Assembly (NCBI GenBank): GCA_033439265.1
Contig: JAVTVX010000002.1
Coordinates: 11,196,174 to 11,260,173 of the forward strand
Length of the DNA: 64,000 bases
Direction: 5' to 3'
Origin: Dillenia suffruticosa
Lineage: Eukaryota; Streptophyta; Magnoliopsida; Dilleniales; Dilleniaceae
Position numbers and translations under genes: made by a program. The notes below the pieces were generated by a model, which did no database searches, was not told where the DNA came from, and saw only the letters and a program-made list of their open reading frames with translations. Below are positions 12,159-23,389 of the stretch, piece after piece (within the stretch, counting starts at the first letter, position 1; each line of letters starts with the position of its first letter).

Positions 12159-12252
12159 GTTGAGTATCAGCTGTTTTCTTTTGCGCGCACACACACACTC
12201 ACACACACACACACTCATACGCACACACACACACACAGTCTCTCTCTCTCTC
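12128..12252. repeat. Compound (CT)n-(CA)n-(CT)n microsatellites
   Basis: A CT run at 12128-12154 is followed by interrupted CA runs from 12188 to about 12236 and another CT run to 12252. They lie about 400-540 bases upstream of the polygalacturonase ATG, in its promoter or leader. Open frames here on both strands are low-complexity artefacts. Confidence 0.9.
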
Positions 12253-12665
12253 GTGAGACCGAACAAGCACTCTAAGACTAGGCTCCTGTGGTTGCTTGGT
12301 CCGCTCGGTTCTCCTCCACTTAAAAAACCACCTCTTCCTCTCTCTCTCCTCTCTGCGGATTTTCATTTTCCCGAGTTCGTGTATCAATCTTCTTGATTTG
12401 TTCTGTCCTTACCAACTTCGTAGTATTTCCCATTTGGGGTTGTTTCAACTTCAAAACATTTATTTGGAGTTTTCTCCTTGGAGACATATACAAATCTCTT
12501 CTCTCCCTCTCTCACTCTAAAAGGCCTTTTTGTGTGTTTCAGACCTTCTCTTCTTTTCCATCTTTAATTGAAATCTCTTTTGTTCTTTTCCACTTGTACC
12601 ATTTCACATCAAAACCACTTAAACAACCACATCAGACCTCAAACTTCAAACCCCATTAAAAAAAT

Positions 12666-15600
12666 ATGATTCAATCAAAGCTTTTGGGGGGTTTGTTGCG
12701 CATTTTGGCAACAACGTTGTTTCTCAGCTGCTGGTGTCAAGCCAGCTTGATTACGTGTTCAAACATTGTTCCGATGAGGTACAGGGATGATAAAATCTCG
12801 ATAACCGATTTCGGAGGTGTCGGTGATGGGAAAACGTTGAATACTAAGGCGTTTAGGGCTGCGATTTATCGGATTGAACATCTGAGGAGGAGAGGTGGGA
12901 CTTTGTTGTACATTCCTCCCGGAGTTTTTCTTACTGAGAGCTTTAATCTTACCAGTCATATGACTCTTTACTTGGCCAAGGATGCTGTCATTAGAGCAAC
13001 TCAGGTATTACTCTACTTCTAGTTTTAGGTAGCGTTTGATTTCTAGGGTTGGTGTGGTATTTTATTAAATTTAGGTTGAATTAAGCTTAGATGGAGTGGT
13101 TGGTTGATTTTGATATGCAATTTTGATTTTGGCGAATAATGATTGAGAGTTGAGACACAAAATTGAGGTGGTTCTTTACCCTTAAACCCCCCCTCCCCCC
13201 CAAAGGATGGGCAGGATTTGACTTTTGCCCGCTAAACTAGTCAAAAAATTTTTGTTTGATTTGTTATTTTTGCGTATGATTTGGTTAAATTGGACATTTT
13301 ATTGAATTCCCTTTTTTGTTGGGGGTTTATGATTTTGCTTTGGCGAATAATTATTGAATTTTTGTTTGATTTGTTGTTTTTGGGCAGGATTTGACCTTTA
13401 CCCTCTAAATACTGCGCGAGTGTTAATTGTGTTGTAGGTAACATTTAATTTGTTATGTTACCTCCTTTTAGGTATGAATTGTTTAAGTTGGCCACTTGAC
13501 TTTTACCCGCTAAACTAGGGTCCTCTACTCAGGAATGGATCCAAAGTATATGGGGGACCGAGTTCTTGTTTTTTGGTTTTTTTTTTTTTTTTGGGCCGGG
13601 GGGGGGGGGGTGTGTGGGGTTCCTTTAGTAAGTGCGCACTGGGCCACGTCTAGTGTGTTCATGTATGTCTGTACTTGGTACCCACGTGACCTGGACGTTT
13701 CTTTGCAATTGAAGCAGGGCCCTGTCACTTAGTTGCTTGTCTGAGGTATGGGCTGGAATATGCAGATGTGATGTTTTAATATCTTATATGCATTTTCTAT
13801 GTGGGCTATCTCATTGGATTGGATGCCATTATCATGGTTTCTACATTAGTAATACGGAGCAGAAAATTGCTACGAGTGTTAGTAAAATAATTTAGGTCAC
13901 AAGATGGTTAATTCTTCATATGTTTGGACAATTGGATCATAACTTTTGATGGACCCAACTTTAATGCTCAACCTGATGCAGACATGAAACGAAATTTAAT
14001 GTGGTACCTTGACAGCCTGAAGGCCTTGTAGTTGGGTGATTTCTCTTAGCGGCATTGCTCTCTCCTGAGTTACTATTTTTTCCCTGATTGTTGTTTAAAT
14101 GGGTTCTCTCATCTCTGTTAAGTTGAAAACTTGGTCCCATTTAAACGTAGCTGAGCAAAATGGTTTACAGATAAAAGATTGTCAAATTAACTTTGTATGA
14201 GCTGGAAAATGATTGGATGGAGGGAATTTGGAGCTGAAGATGATTTAATATATCCTTCTTTTGTGCATATTTGATTCGTTTTTATATCAGATATTGCAAT
14301 ATTTTCCGATAATATTGTATTGTTGTTGTAACATTTTTCCTATCTAATGCTATAGGATATAGGAAATTGGCCTTTGATTGCTCCCTTGCCATCTTATGGA
14401 AGGGGGAGGGAACTTCCTGGAGGAAGATACATGAGCTTTATCCATGGCTATGGAGTTCGTGATGTGATAATCACCGGTATGTTTCTGTAGCAAAAATCTT
14501 AATCTCTAGGAAAATATACTACATTATGTTTCTCTCACAGATCAGGTTCTCATGTAATGTTGTCCATAAAGTGTATTTCCTTTTCAAATCTAAAAATTTT
14601 CATTTTAATGGCCATTATTTGACAAAAGGTAGTATAGTTGCTATTAATGGTAGATAGTGAGCCACATCTGGGTTAACCAGGTTCTGTGATCATTTGATTT
14701 AGATCTTGATGCGATTTTTCTGTATAAGATTACTTTACTAGTCTCCCCTTACCGATGTTCTTTTGCAGGCGAAAATGGCACGATTGATGGTCAAGGTGAT
14801 GTGTGGTGGAATATGTGGAGACAGAGAATGCTCAAATATACTAGACCCAATCTAATTGAGTTCGTGCACTCACGAAATATTATGATATCCAATGTTATCT
14901 TCCGGGACTCACCCTTCTGGAATATTCATCCTGTTTACTGCAGGTAATAAATGGGTGACAACATAATATGTTCTATCTTAGAGTATGATTTTTAACCAGT
15001 GCTTTATTACTATGTCGAAAAACTGGTTGTAGGTATGAACCTGGTTTCTCTTTTCTTACCTGTCTAGATGATGACGTGTTAGTTAGCTGTCATTGATGTT
15101 GAATTCTGTCTGCCAAGTTTTTTCTTGACACACCACAAGTACACCACATGTTTTTCCTACTTTAAGACATAATTTATATGGAGTATGGACCCTGATCATA
15201 CTTAATCTCTTTTCTCTAATTTGTTTCCATGTTGTTTCTTGCAGCAATGTTGTTGTACGGTATGTCACCATACTGGCTCCTGCAGACTCTCCGAATACTG
15301 ATGGTGTTGATCCAGGTAAATATTGGATTTTAACATTAGCACCAGTATGCATTAGTGCACTATAATTTGCTAAATCCAGTAAGGAGTTGGGAATATGGCA
15401 GGGCATATTCCAATTGGACAAGGAATTCCTCTTTAAGTGTTAAAATTGCTCGGAGACATCTAAGTAACATCAACTTTGAATCTTGTCGGACTATGTGGCA
15501 ATGATTAGGCTAATTTTGGAGAAATGATGAATAATTCTGAATGACACTAAGACCTTAACTTTGTCAATTATTTGTGCAGATTCTAGTTGCAACGTATGCA

Positions 15601-16220
15601 TAGAGGACTCTTACATTTCTACTGGAGATGATCTTGTTGCGGTGAAAAGTGGATGGGATGAATATGGGATTGCTTACGGCCGCCCCAGCAACGGGATCAC
15701 CATCAGGAGATTAACAGGATCATCTCCCTTTTCTGGAATAGCTATTGGCAGTGAAACCTCTGGCGGTGTGGAGAATGTCTTGGCTGAGAACATTAACCTC
15801 TATAACATGGGAGTAGGCATTCATGTGAAAACAAACATTGGAAGGGGAGGACTTATAAAAAACCTTACATTCTCTGAGGTCTACATGGAGAATGCGCGCA
15901 AAGGAATTAAGATTGCAGGCGATGTTGGAGATCACCCTGATGACAAGTATGATCCCAACGCTCTCCCAACTGTCACAGGCATTACTATGATGCACATTTG
16001 GGGTGTAAATGTTCTGCAACCTGGCCTAATCCGCGGTATAAAGAACTCCCCTTTTACCGCTATTTGTCTGGATAATGTCAACCTTCATGGTCCGACAAAG
16101 CCAGGAACTTCCCCATGGCAGTGTGCCGATGTTAGTGGATCTTCACTCGAGGTAAGCCCCTGGCCTTGTTCTGAACTCGCCAGCACCCACGTTGCTGGTA
16201 CATGCTCTGTTCCTGTGTGA
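12666..16220 (+). CDS. Probable polygalacturonase (GH28), five exons, secreted
   Basis: Exons: 12666-13004, 14356-14476, 14769-14943, 15245-15315 and 15580-16220, all with GT-AG introns. They give 448 residues, a usual length. The N-terminus has a hydrophobic signal segment (residues about 7-26) and IVPMRYRDDKISITDFGG follows. GH28 motifs: NTDG at 229-232, GDD at 251-253, GIAIGS at 288-293 and HVKT at 317-320. The C-terminus carries SPWPCSEL. GH28 enzymes hydrolyse homogalacturonan in the cell wall using the Asp residues of NTDG and GDD, and both motifs are present. Classical plant enzymes have GHG before SIGS and RIKT; here the His is missing and RIKT is HVKT. As I recall, a divergent plant clade annotated probable polygalacturonase shares this, so true pectin hydrolysis is inferred. 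The start is the first ATG before the signal peptide. No stop or frameshift is seen. Confidence 0.93.
13005..14355 (+). other. Polygalacturonase intron 1
   Basis: A 1351-bp intron between CAG/GTATTA and CTATAG/GATATAGG. It carries T-rich and G-rich homopolymer stretches near 13568-13610 that create spurious open frames on both strands. I see no gene or clear transposon inside it. Confidence 0.85.
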
Positions 16221-16248
16221 GATGGTGTATTTCTTTCATTTCCATACA

Positions 16249-16254
16249 AATAAA
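16249..16254 (+). terminator. Possible polyadenylation signal of the polygalacturonase gene
   Basis: AATAAA lies 29 bases after the stop codon at 16218-16220, a fitting place for a near-upstream polyadenylation element in a plant gene. Confidence 0.5.
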
Positions 16255-16783
16255 ATTCTTATGAACTTGTTTGTATTATTTATTCTATGGTGGTTCCCTG
16301 GTTCAAGTTGCCAACACATTCTTGCCTTCTCCAGTCAACTAGTAGCATAAGATTTTCCAAATGACTCAAAGTTGTTAAATTCAGGATTCCATTGCCACAT
16401 GCCGGTGTGCTGAGCTAGCGCGCTAACTGGCATGTTTAGGAAGGCCAGCTCGTGCCCCGCATTGGGCTACATAGAGAGATGTTATTCCAAAGCGGTAGTA
16501 AGTCGTAAAAACTCATCATATAGAAGTAACAGGCTATACACACATGTATACATGTATAACATGATTATTCTATTATTATTCTACAGAAATCAAAGCCGCG
16601 ATCGTGGGTATTGATACAGATGGGATACTACAGAAGATCGAAAATAATATATAGAGATCCTATGGTTATCAACACTGATAACCCTATCCTACATCACTCG
16701 GGGATGCCAGGTTAAATCATATCACAACACTGTAGTGTAACGAAGCCCACGCAAAAATACTTTGGATATTCGCAATTGCCCCT
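16255..16783. other. Intergenic between convergent genes
   Basis: Some 530 bases separate the convergent polygalacturonase and His-rich protein genes and should hold both 3' UTRs. I see no further gene. Confidence 0.6.
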
Positions 16784-17845
16784 CTAAAAGCGGTTCAAGA
16801 ACTTGCGAATCTTCATCATGAAACCCTCCTGTTCTCCCATCCCTTCTCCCTCACTAGGGAAATCATTATCATGATGACGGCCATGGTGATGGGGATGATG
16901 ACGTGGCATCATATCAAACTCCCCTCTCTTCTTCATCGGAAATCCTCTGTTCTCTCTAATATCATGGTGGTGGAACGGAAACCTCATTCTCTTCGCCGGA
17001 ACCTGAAGCTCTTCTTCTTCGCCCTGGAACTCTGGACGGAAATCGGAATTCTCAAACTCCTCTCTCTTCTTCATCGGGAAACCCTTCTCTCTGATATCGT
17101 GGTGCTTGAAATGAAACCTCATTCCCCTCGCCGGAATCTGACGCTCTTCTTCCTCCTCTCCGCCGCGGAATTCCGGATGGAACTCAGAATTCTCAAATTC
17201 GTTCCTCTTCATCGGAAAACCCCTCTTCTCTCTAATATCATGGTCGTGGAAGTTAAACCTCATTTTCTTTTCCGGAATCTGACGCTCTTCTTCCCCTCCG
17301 CGGAATTCCGGATGGAAATCGGAATTCTCGCCTGAGGACAGAATCATGTCGTTCCCGAACGACTCCTCGCGTTTCGGACTTTCTCCGGAGGAAACAATCA
17401 TGTCGTCTCCGAAAGAGATCTCGCGCTTCGGCATAGCCGCCATACGAGGTGGAATCATCAGCCCACCGCGGATGTGTCCATGATGGCACCCGTGAGGAAA
17501 ACGGAACGGAAACTGACGTCTGAGGTGGAAGTAGGGACGGTTAATCGGACGGAAACTGATAACTGCAAACGATTTCGTCAGTTCAACGGTATTCGTTTCC
17601 ATTTCTCGAAGATCGTCGTTTGGATTTTCATCGGAATCAGATCTTTCCGGTAGCTTTTCTTCAGTGGTGGTTGATTCAGATACGGGTTTCGCCTCGATGA
17701 CCCTTTCAGGTTCGGACTCGGTTTTCTCGCTGGGCAGGAGAAGAACTGACCTGTCAGTTTTTTCCGGTGAATCCAACGGAGGTAGAGCATTCGAGACGAC
17801 GAGCATGAAGAAGATAACGGCAACAGTGACGGCGAGACGAGCCAT
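16784..17845 (-). CDS. Secreted His-rich repeat protein, function unknown
   Basis: One uninterrupted 353-codon frame. Residues 1-20 (MARLAVTVAVIFFMLVVSNA) are a clear signal peptide, so entry to the secretory pathway is expected. Residues 21-90 are acidic and Ser/Glu-rich. A short basic-aromatic block follows (FRPINRPYFHLRRQFPFRF, HGCHHGHIRGG, about 98-128). Two 18-residue repeats sit at 139-156 and 157-174 (KRE-SFG-DMI-SSGE). Three repeats of about 46 residues sit at 173-217, 218-264 and 265-310, each with ENS-F-PEF, a Glu run, MRF, DIRE and GFPMK. The end has His clusters (PRHHPHHHGRHH) and a basic tail. Repeated KR/KK pairs could be cleavage sites. I do not recognise a named family. The His clusters could bind metal (inference). 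The start is supported by the signal peptide and a TATA box 60 bases upstream. Confidence 0.85.
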   Translation of the reverse strand: MARLAVTVAVIFFMLVVSNALPPLDSPEKTDRSVLLLPSEKTESEPERVIEAKPVSESTTTEEKLPERSDSDENPNDDLREMETNTVELTKSFAVISFRPINRPYFHLRRQFPFRFPHGCHHGHIRGGLMIPPRMAAMPKREISFGDDMIVSSGESPKREESFGNDMILSSGENSDFHPEFRGGEEERQIPEKKMRFNFHDHDIREKRGFPMKRNEFENSEFHPEFRGGEEEEERQIPARGMRFHFKHHDIREKGFPMKKREEFENSDFRPEFQGEEEELQVPAKRMRFPFHHHDIRENRGFPMKKRGEFDMMPRHHPHHHGRHHDNDFPSEGEGMGEQEGFMMKIRKFLNRF

Positions 17846-17903
17846 TTTTTTCCTTTTCTTTGGTTTTGAGGCGGATGGTGAGAGGCGTGATTTGGGTTTG
17901 AAA

Positions 17904-17909
17904 TTTATA
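17904..17909 (-). promoter_or_regulatory. TATA box of the His-rich protein gene
   Basis: The minus strand reads TTTTATAAATTT here, with TATAAA ending about 58 bases before the ATG at 17845. The spacing predicts a leader of about 30 bases. Confidence 0.6.
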
Positions 17910-17939
17910 AAAGAGGTCAGGGGAGTGGGATATTAGGGC

Positions 17940-20893
17940 AGGACGGGTAGGAGGAGTGGTGGCGTTTTATGAGGGAAAAGCGGGCAGCGGGTAGAGGGTA
18001 GAGGGAGAAGGGTTTGCCATCCACGTGATTGGACCAAGGAAACACTGAGCCCGTGGAGGTCGGACTCCGTTGGTCTCTTGGGGCTTTGGCGTGCACGACA
18101 GGACAGCTGCATCAGGTTTGACTTTTTTGGCTTCACACTGTCTGCCTTCGACTTCCAGTTATGCCCTTTTTAAGCTCTTAAATTACTTAATTCGAGTTAT
18201 TCTTAAGTATCGACAATATTCGACATCAGAGATAATAACCGCACGATAAGTTTTTTTTTTTTTTTTTTTTTTTTTTGAATTTTTTAAATAAAAGATTTAA
18301 TGGACGTGGGTGTCACTGCTTCTTACTCATTCGCTTGATATTTTAATCTTTACCTTTGAATTAACATGGTGACCTGCCACACATATCTTTTTTAAGTAAT
18401 AATTATATTTTTAATAAAAATAATTAAAAATATTATTCTTTAATAGATTTTTATATTAAAAATTTTACTTAGTTTCAGTTTAGTTCAACTTTAATTCTTT
18501 CATAAATGTCAAATGATATGCATAACTAGGCATAGTCTATGCTAGATTTCAAGTGCCGGTAATAGTTTTGATTTATTTAGTGAATACGGTGGGAAAGATT
18601 ACTCCATTGCAGGCTTAAACCCGCAAGTCTCCTGTCAGGAAATGTTACTCCCATTACAGGTCTAAGCCCGCGTCCCTAAACTTAAAAAAAGAGGGCCGAA
18701 TGATGTGCACAAGATTAATGAAGCATCTTCAGTACATTAAATTGTGGTCTAAATGGTGTTCTTTAAATAAAAACGTGTCCTGAGATAATTATAAGATTAA
18801 AATATGTTAATGAGGCATGTTTAGTCCAGCAAAAAAAATATTTATTCATGTTAAGTCTAATAATAGAGTCGGATTCGAATGTCATTATGTATTAAAAAAA
18901 AAAATTAAGGCAGTGTAAGAGAAGGGAAGGGAACTCAAAGACAACTTTAAAGGTTAAAGTTGTCTTTAAATTAATTATGTATGATTAGGGATTATGTTTA
19001 GTTCAACGATTAAGTTTTGTGAGGTAAGTATTTATTTAATTAATTAATTAATTTTAAGTAAGTTGAGCCTGGATTAGACTTATTCTAGATGGAACTTGAG
19101 AATTTTATTCAAATTCAAGTTGTTGAATATGAGATTTGAATGAAATTATTCATACAGATAAGTTTATATTCAAATTTGATTTGTTTAACAAATGAACCTA
19201 ACGTAATACTAAAAATGTAACTTAAAATTTGTAGTCGTGATTTGGGTTGTCATACAGAGTCTCATTCGAAGAAGGGGTTCTAAACCCCCCCCCCCCGCAA
19301 AAAAAATTGTTTCTTTTTGCTATTTACTCTTTTTTTTTTTTTTCTTTTTCTTCTTAAATGAGATAATCCAAAATGTTCCTTATTTCTCTTATAAACTGCT
19401 TCTCTAAAAACTTCCATTCATAGAATGTCTTTTCCCTTATGAAGAAATCGTGGGTCCAAGTTATACCTGGTGTGTTGGGGTATAATTTTGGAAATTCCTA
19501 GTGGGGATGGATTGAAAAGTTGGGATATGGTGTGAAACGGAAACAAAAACAAATATATGAAGAAAATACGCCTTTGGTTGACCGAAGGAATGACATCAGT
19601 GTGTACGTAAGAGAGAAACAACCGGTGTCGGTCTGGCTTCCCTCCATTTCAATTTAATTTTCTAGGTGCTCTCTCGTATTTTTGGCAGAAAGTAGATTGT
19701 TTATTTATTTATTTACAAACGAGGGGTACCTTTGAGAGAGAATGGGGGCCCAAACTCGAATTCAAGTTAAGAGAGGAATTTTTCAGACCATTGAATACAA
19801 GGTTACTTTGTAAAACTCATCAGAATATATATATCAGCTGTGCCATATGTAAACCAGTGTATGCACAAGATTTTTTTTCCCTAGAGTAATTTTTTTTTTT
19901 TTATCAGGAGAACCCTAGAGTAATTTACTAATATAATTATTTTGTATTTCGACGATCATAAAAATAATTATTATATGTCACTCATTAGCTAACAGCGTTT
20001 TTAAAGAAAAAAAAATGACGAGGGCCAATTGACGCCTTGCGCCCCTTGTCTTCGCGCTTGGGTATAGCCCACTCTTCTATGCCTCCTGTTTTCATTCATT
20101 ATGAATGGAGATAATGATGATGAGAAGAAGAAGATGATGATGATGTATGAACGGAGACGTTGGACATTTAAATCAAGAGTTATGCTATGTGGGTCAATTG
20201 ATTATTTGGTCTATTCCTTTTTTTTTAATATAAAAAAGTTCCGATTCAAGACCTTTTTACGGTGGAGGGGGTGACGATTAGTTAAATTATAATTTATTGA
20301 CATTTGATCTATTCTTTGATTGAACTGTTAACCAAAACAAACTTATTTAGGAGCATGAGTTCTTAAAAGAAAACTAAATTATAATTAAAAATAAAACTTG
20401 ATTTAGTTAGTGTGAAATGTATTTAGATAGACTTTGTGATTGAATCAACACTGATTAGTATAGATAGAACGGATATTTTCACTCTTTAACCAGATTAGGA
20501 ATTTAACTTTCTCTAAATATGAAAAAAATAATATTGGGAAACTCGCTCAACAAATACTCTGTAGAGATTGATTCAGATTAGTTAAGATAAAATTCTGAAT
20601 ATTGGGTAGTGGTCAGGTCAAAGTTAAAAAAAAAAAAAAAAGACTCCATGATTGAAAGGCAAACTCGAACAAAAGCCTTAACCATTGAAAGACCCAAAAG
20701 TGGCATTATCGTTGGGTTTGGGTTAAGAGAATATAATGAACGCCTTTGGTGCCTCTGGGGTTGGAATGATTTTTGGGCCAGGTTTCGATGTACTTTGTCC
20801 GTATGACCTATATCTGAAAGGCGAGAGGCCCAAATTATTGAGTTAGTCAAGGGGGTGAGGGTCGGACCCTTCTAGTTCAAGGTTAAGGTCCAC
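17940..20893. other. Intergenic DNA, no gene seen
   Basis: AT-rich DNA with a long poly-T run (18250-18276), a poly-C run near 19287, TTAA-rich stretches around 19036, a GATGAT/GAAGAA-rich patch near 20115 and a poly-A run near 20626. Two similar blocks near 18597 and 18643 (TTACTCC, then GCAGGCTTAAACCCGC or a variant) form a small direct repeat. I can support no gene. Confidence 0.5.
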
Positions 20894-21416
20894 TGTCACA
20901 GTCCAGCCCTCCAATATGAAAAACAAGGCAGTTTGTCTTAGAAATGAAAAAGAAGTCCACCAAAAAAAAAAAAAGAAATGAAAAAGAAATGAAAGAGAAA
21001 ACAGAGTACGGAAATCACAGGAGAAGGGAAATGAGGTTGCACAGTAAACGACTATTGTGGGAGTAAGGAATATCAGTGGTAATTGAGAGAATGAAGGTAG
21101 GAAAGAAGAGAGAGAAGGAGATTGATAGAAAGTAGAGAGAGAGGGGTAAGAGAGAGTAGAGAGAAACAGAGGAAGAGGAAGATAGAGAAGTCGAAAGAAG
21201 AAACACACATTTATTCACGTCTGCTTATTACAAGTCCAACAAACTATTTATACACATAATGGGTTGGTTGTTTAACTAATTTAACCTACTCAGCTAACTT
21301 CTGTTATTATAGCACAGCTTGACTGAAATAGCATAGTTTGTTGGAGTAGTTGATGCAGTAGCTATTGCTTTTAAAATATTGAAGTCTGCCTCTCCTCAAT
21401 TCTATTGTCTGTTGCA
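20894..21416 (-). repeat. Outer element 3' LTR
   Basis: It begins TGTCACAG and ends GTTGCA. Its GA-rich minus-strand complement makes CT-rich open frames that are not genes. It aligns with 29818-30312. Confidence 0.82.
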
Positions 21417-21550
21417 TACCCACCCTTTTAAAGCATCCCTTGGTCAAAAAAAAAAAAAAAAAAAGCTTAATAAGTCGACTATAGTGATGGGTGAGTCAAC
21501 TGATGATGTAGGATGGGAATTGAACTTCTTCAGCTATCGTGACAAAATTG

Positions 21551-21572
21551 CTCTGATATCAATTTTGTCACA
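21551..21572 (-). other. Second primer-site/LTR-start junction inside outer element
   Basis: GCTCTGATATCAA followed by TTTTGTCACAACC has the same layout as the true junction at 29801-29823 (GCTCTGATATGAAATTTTGTCACAG). It looks like a primer binding site followed by the start of a related LTR, left inside the interior of the outer element. This suggests a rearranged or twice-inserted structure. Confidence 0.5.
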
Positions 21573-21912
21573 ACCCAGCAGTGAAGAAAGAAGGAAGAGG
21601 ATTACTTAGCGGCCATGCTCAAGAACATGAAAAACAAAGCATGCAAATCAACAACAGTGCATATGAACTGCTGAGTTTGTACATGTTAATGGATGGATTG
21701 ATGATAAAGGAAATGTTGTAAAGGGTTGTAGATTGAAAGAAGGTTTGAAGGAGAAGAGAAAGTGAGAGTTACAGAGAGAGAAAAGCAGAGAAAGAGAAAG
21801 GAAGGGGTTCAGAGAGAGAGAGAGAGAGAAAAGAAGACACAATTCCATTGCCTTTAGCAGCAGATTTTTTTATTTTTTTTATTTTTTTATGTCGTCGTCA
21901 TCATCTTCTTCT

Positions 21913-22504
21913 TCATTTTTTCTTTTTCGTCTTGCCATTCTCATTTCTTTCCGCATTCTTATGCAAACCAGCTTCTCCCTTTGCAATTCCAGTCTTTGTC
22001 ACAGAAGGTGACTCCATTACAAATATTTCATCTATCACTTCTAGAATTCCATGACCTTTATTTTCAGTCCTTTCTTCGACCTTCTTAGCGGGGGTTTCAT
22101 GTTGTCCCAGTTCACTCAAACTTTTTATCTCTTGAACAGAATTTGGAATTTTAGTTGGGCCCTTGTTGGTTTCTCTAACTTGAGACAATCCAATTTCATC
22201 TTTTCCATAATCTTCACATTCTTTATCAATAGACATAGCCAAGAAGCCATCTTTACCGTAGGGTTCAAGCCCCTTATTGACAGACCTAGAAACACTTGAT
22301 TCATAGGAGTCATTGTCTACTTTTGCCATTTGATTTGCTTTACACCCATCTGATTTTTTTTTCTTCCTTCCTTTCTACCAAAGTTCGGATATTCTCGTCG
22401 ATATCAAATATTTTTAATAGAGTGTTAAATTTGTCATCAATACGAGCCGTTAAAACGTCCATACTTTTATTATGCTCCTCTATTTCTTTCTTCCATTCTT
22501 GCAT
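21913..22504 (-). pseudogene. Gag-like remnant of the outer LTR element
   Basis: Minus-strand coding from ATG 22504 reads MQEWKKEIEEHNKSMDV and then ARIDDKFNTLLKIFDIDENI, then shifts frame at the A-tract 22352-22360. A second frame from 22329 continues to 21913 with a Lys-rich tail (KTKKKK). The first part is charged and helical, as in the coiled-coil region of some Gags. A peptide of the same pattern (DKFNILLKMFGIDKNI) can be read on the minus strand of the TRIM-like element near 42480-42545, which supports a real ancestral protein. No enzyme domain is present. Confidence 0.5.
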
Positions 22505-23069
22505 GTGAAACCTTGTTCTTTTTCATTTTCCTTAAACTAATTTGTTGGAATATGCCCATTGAGGGGTATTTTGATAATTTTGGGATAATGGGATAACTCC
22601 CATTATCCCATTTATCAACTCATTAACTGCCCCACTAATTAACCCTAAAGTGCTCTACGTGTACCGTAGGGTTCAAGCCCCTTATTGACAGACCTAGAAA
22701 CACTTGATTCATAGGAGTCATTGTCTACTTTTGCCATTTGATTTGCTTTACACCCATTTGATTTTTTTTTCTTCCTTCCTTTCTACCAAAGTTCGGATAT
22801 TCTCGTCGATATCAAATATTTTTAATAGAGTGTTAAATTTGTCATCAATACGAGCCATTAAAACGTCCATACTTTTATTATGCTCCTCTATTTCTTCCTT
22901 CCATTCTTGCATGTGAAACCTTGTTCTTTTTCATTTTCCTTAAACCAATTTGTTGGAATATGCCCATTGAGGGGTATTTTGGTAATCTTGGGATAATGGG
23001 ATAACTCCCATTATCCCATTTATCAACTCATTAACTACCCCACTAATTAACCCTAAAGTGCTCTACGTG
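22254..23069. repeat. 408-bp tandem duplication across a nested insertion border
   Basis: 22254-22661 and 22662-23069 are direct adjacent copies with about seven differences. Each copy contains Gag-remnant sequence of the outer element plus the first 119 bases of the Copia B LTR. The duplication therefore happened after Copia B inserted. Confidence 0.9.
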
Positions 23070-23389
23070 AGTTGTAACTTCTTCATCTATGGAGAATGAA
23101 GGCTAGGGTTAGAGATGAGAGAATCTCTCTTGAGAGAGAGAAAATCATAAGGTTTTGGGAATTTTCGAGTAGGAAATTCTCCTTTCGTCAGAGGATTCAC
23201 TGAACATGAGTCTTGAGACGTCGTGTATTTGCGTTGGTGGTTTGATTGCGTGATCACCATCCGACAATGCGATCCGTTCGAGGGACATCGCGACACGATT
23301 GATTTTTGAATACCGCTCTGTCGAGATATTTATTCAAAAAATTCCAAACTTATTTATTTACGCTTCCGCATATGCGATTAAATCTAACA
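22951..23389 (+). repeat. Copia B 5' LTR
   Basis: A 439-bp LTR, TG to CA. Its first 119 bases also occur at 22543-22661 because of the 408-bp duplication. Confidence 0.9.

Noticed and set aside
12090..12396. Open frames rich in Ser-Leu and His-Thr
   Set aside because: They are microsatellite translations upstream of the polygalacturonase start.
17253..17489. Frames antisense to or offset from the His-rich protein gene
   Set aside because: They are shadows of the repeats at 16784-17845. Only the minus frame with the signal peptide and TATA box is supported.
20578..21208. CT-rich minus-strand frames suggesting a Ser/Leu-rich protein
   Set aside because: They lie in and just beside the LTR of the outer element and reflect its GA-rich sequence. 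The partner LTR does not keep the frames.
22254..23069. Possible CRISPR-like or satellite array
   Set aside because: Only two copies of 408 bp exist, explained by a tandem duplication of known transposon sequence.
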